Positions 63,994-64,000 of a stretch of DNA of 64,000 nucleotides are shown here, one piece after another. The notes under the pieces were generated by a model. The model was not told the DNA's origin. It searched no databases and saw nothing but the letters and a program-made list of their open reading frames with translations. Within the stretch, counting starts at the first letter, position 1. Every line of letters begins with the position of its first letter. The DNA is from BCD1 sp942492125 (GTDB lineage: Bacteria > Bacteroidota > Bacteroidia > Chitinophagales > Saprospiraceae). The position numbers and the translations under genes were made by a program. Location: NCBI GenBank assembly GCA_942492125.1, contig CALODM010000035.1, positions 124,001 through 188,000 of the forward strand. The letters are read 5' to 3'.

Positions 63994-64000
63994 CAATTTT

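Noticed and set aside
1..64000. Prophage, insertion sequence, CRISPR array, restriction or toxin-antitoxin system
   Set aside because: No integrase, transposase, direct-repeat array or defence-type gene was recognised; the window is core chromosome.

Overview
The window looks like a chromosomal segment of a Bacteroidota bacterium, most likely a Saprospiria-type lineage. This rests on several things visible in the sequence: a very large secreted protein with a type B (gliding-motility-type) type IX secretion C-terminal domain, DUF6089 and OmpA/thrombospondin-repeat outer membrane proteins, a parA-parB-DUF5683 cluster, many N-terminal signals ending in ..GQ or ..AQ, and promoters of the TTG-N19..21-TAnnTTTG type. 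The lineage assignment below phylum level is an inference. No phage, insertion sequence, CRISPR array or defence island was seen; most of the window is core chromosome.

Layout. 0-6.4 kb: a sodium/solute symporter convergent with a GH20 hexosaminidase and a GH29 fucosidase (a small glycan-salvage locus without SusC/SusD), then a HAD phosphatase. 6.4-9.4 kb: FMN-dependent alpha-hydroxy-acid dehydrogenase, tRNA-Ser, tRNA-Pro and dnaA. 9.8-14.1 kb: a MacA/MacB/TolC-type efflux operon. 14.1-20 kb: Lrp regulator, a divergent PLP Cys/Met-lyase, and ilvD-ilvB-ilvN. 20-29 kb: outer membrane barrels, DUF5683, parB, parA, a metallo-hydrolase, an FMN reductase, tyrS, a fatty acid desaturase and a LolC/E-type permease. 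30-34 kb: CorA transporter, a DnaA-box cluster that I call as candidate oriC (about 31.15-31.23 kb), and two DUF6089 outer membrane proteins. 34-43 kb: sirtuin, Nnr, YegP-like protein, xseAB and the giant type IX substrate. 43-50.6 kb: hydrolase plus TetR regulator, folK, deoxynucleoside kinase, NDH-2, proC, ffh and a CtlX-type hydrolase. 50.9-56.6 kb: rseC-rnfBCDGEA. 56.6-64 kb: queuosine-precursor transporter, two tandem unknown proteins, hscA, a SUI1/eIF1-like factor and yidC.

How it fits together. Gene orientation flips around 31 kb: 17 of 25 protein genes to the left are on the minus strand and 19 of 29 to the right are on the plus strand. Together with the DnaA boxes and the nearby parAB this supports a replication origin there, with dnaA itself about 22 kb away. 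The Rnf operon and NDH-2 give two routes of NAD(P)H/ferredoxin-linked electron entry. The efflux, type IX and OmpA-type genes make the envelope fraction large.

A strong caveat is sequence quality. About a dozen genes, including ones normally essential (tyrS, parA, yidC, hscA), are broken by single-base indels, mostly in short homopolymers, concentrated at 5.9-7.8, 23.9-29, 36.7, 38.4 and 60.4-62.7 kb, while 8-23 kb and 39-59 kb are clean. I read these as consensus errors and annotate the full-length genes with the break points, not as real pseudogenes. The best leads for follow-up are the origin candidate, a TetR promoter with a palindromic operator between its two core elements, an abnormal tRNA-Ser, and an inverted repeat directly in front of hscA.
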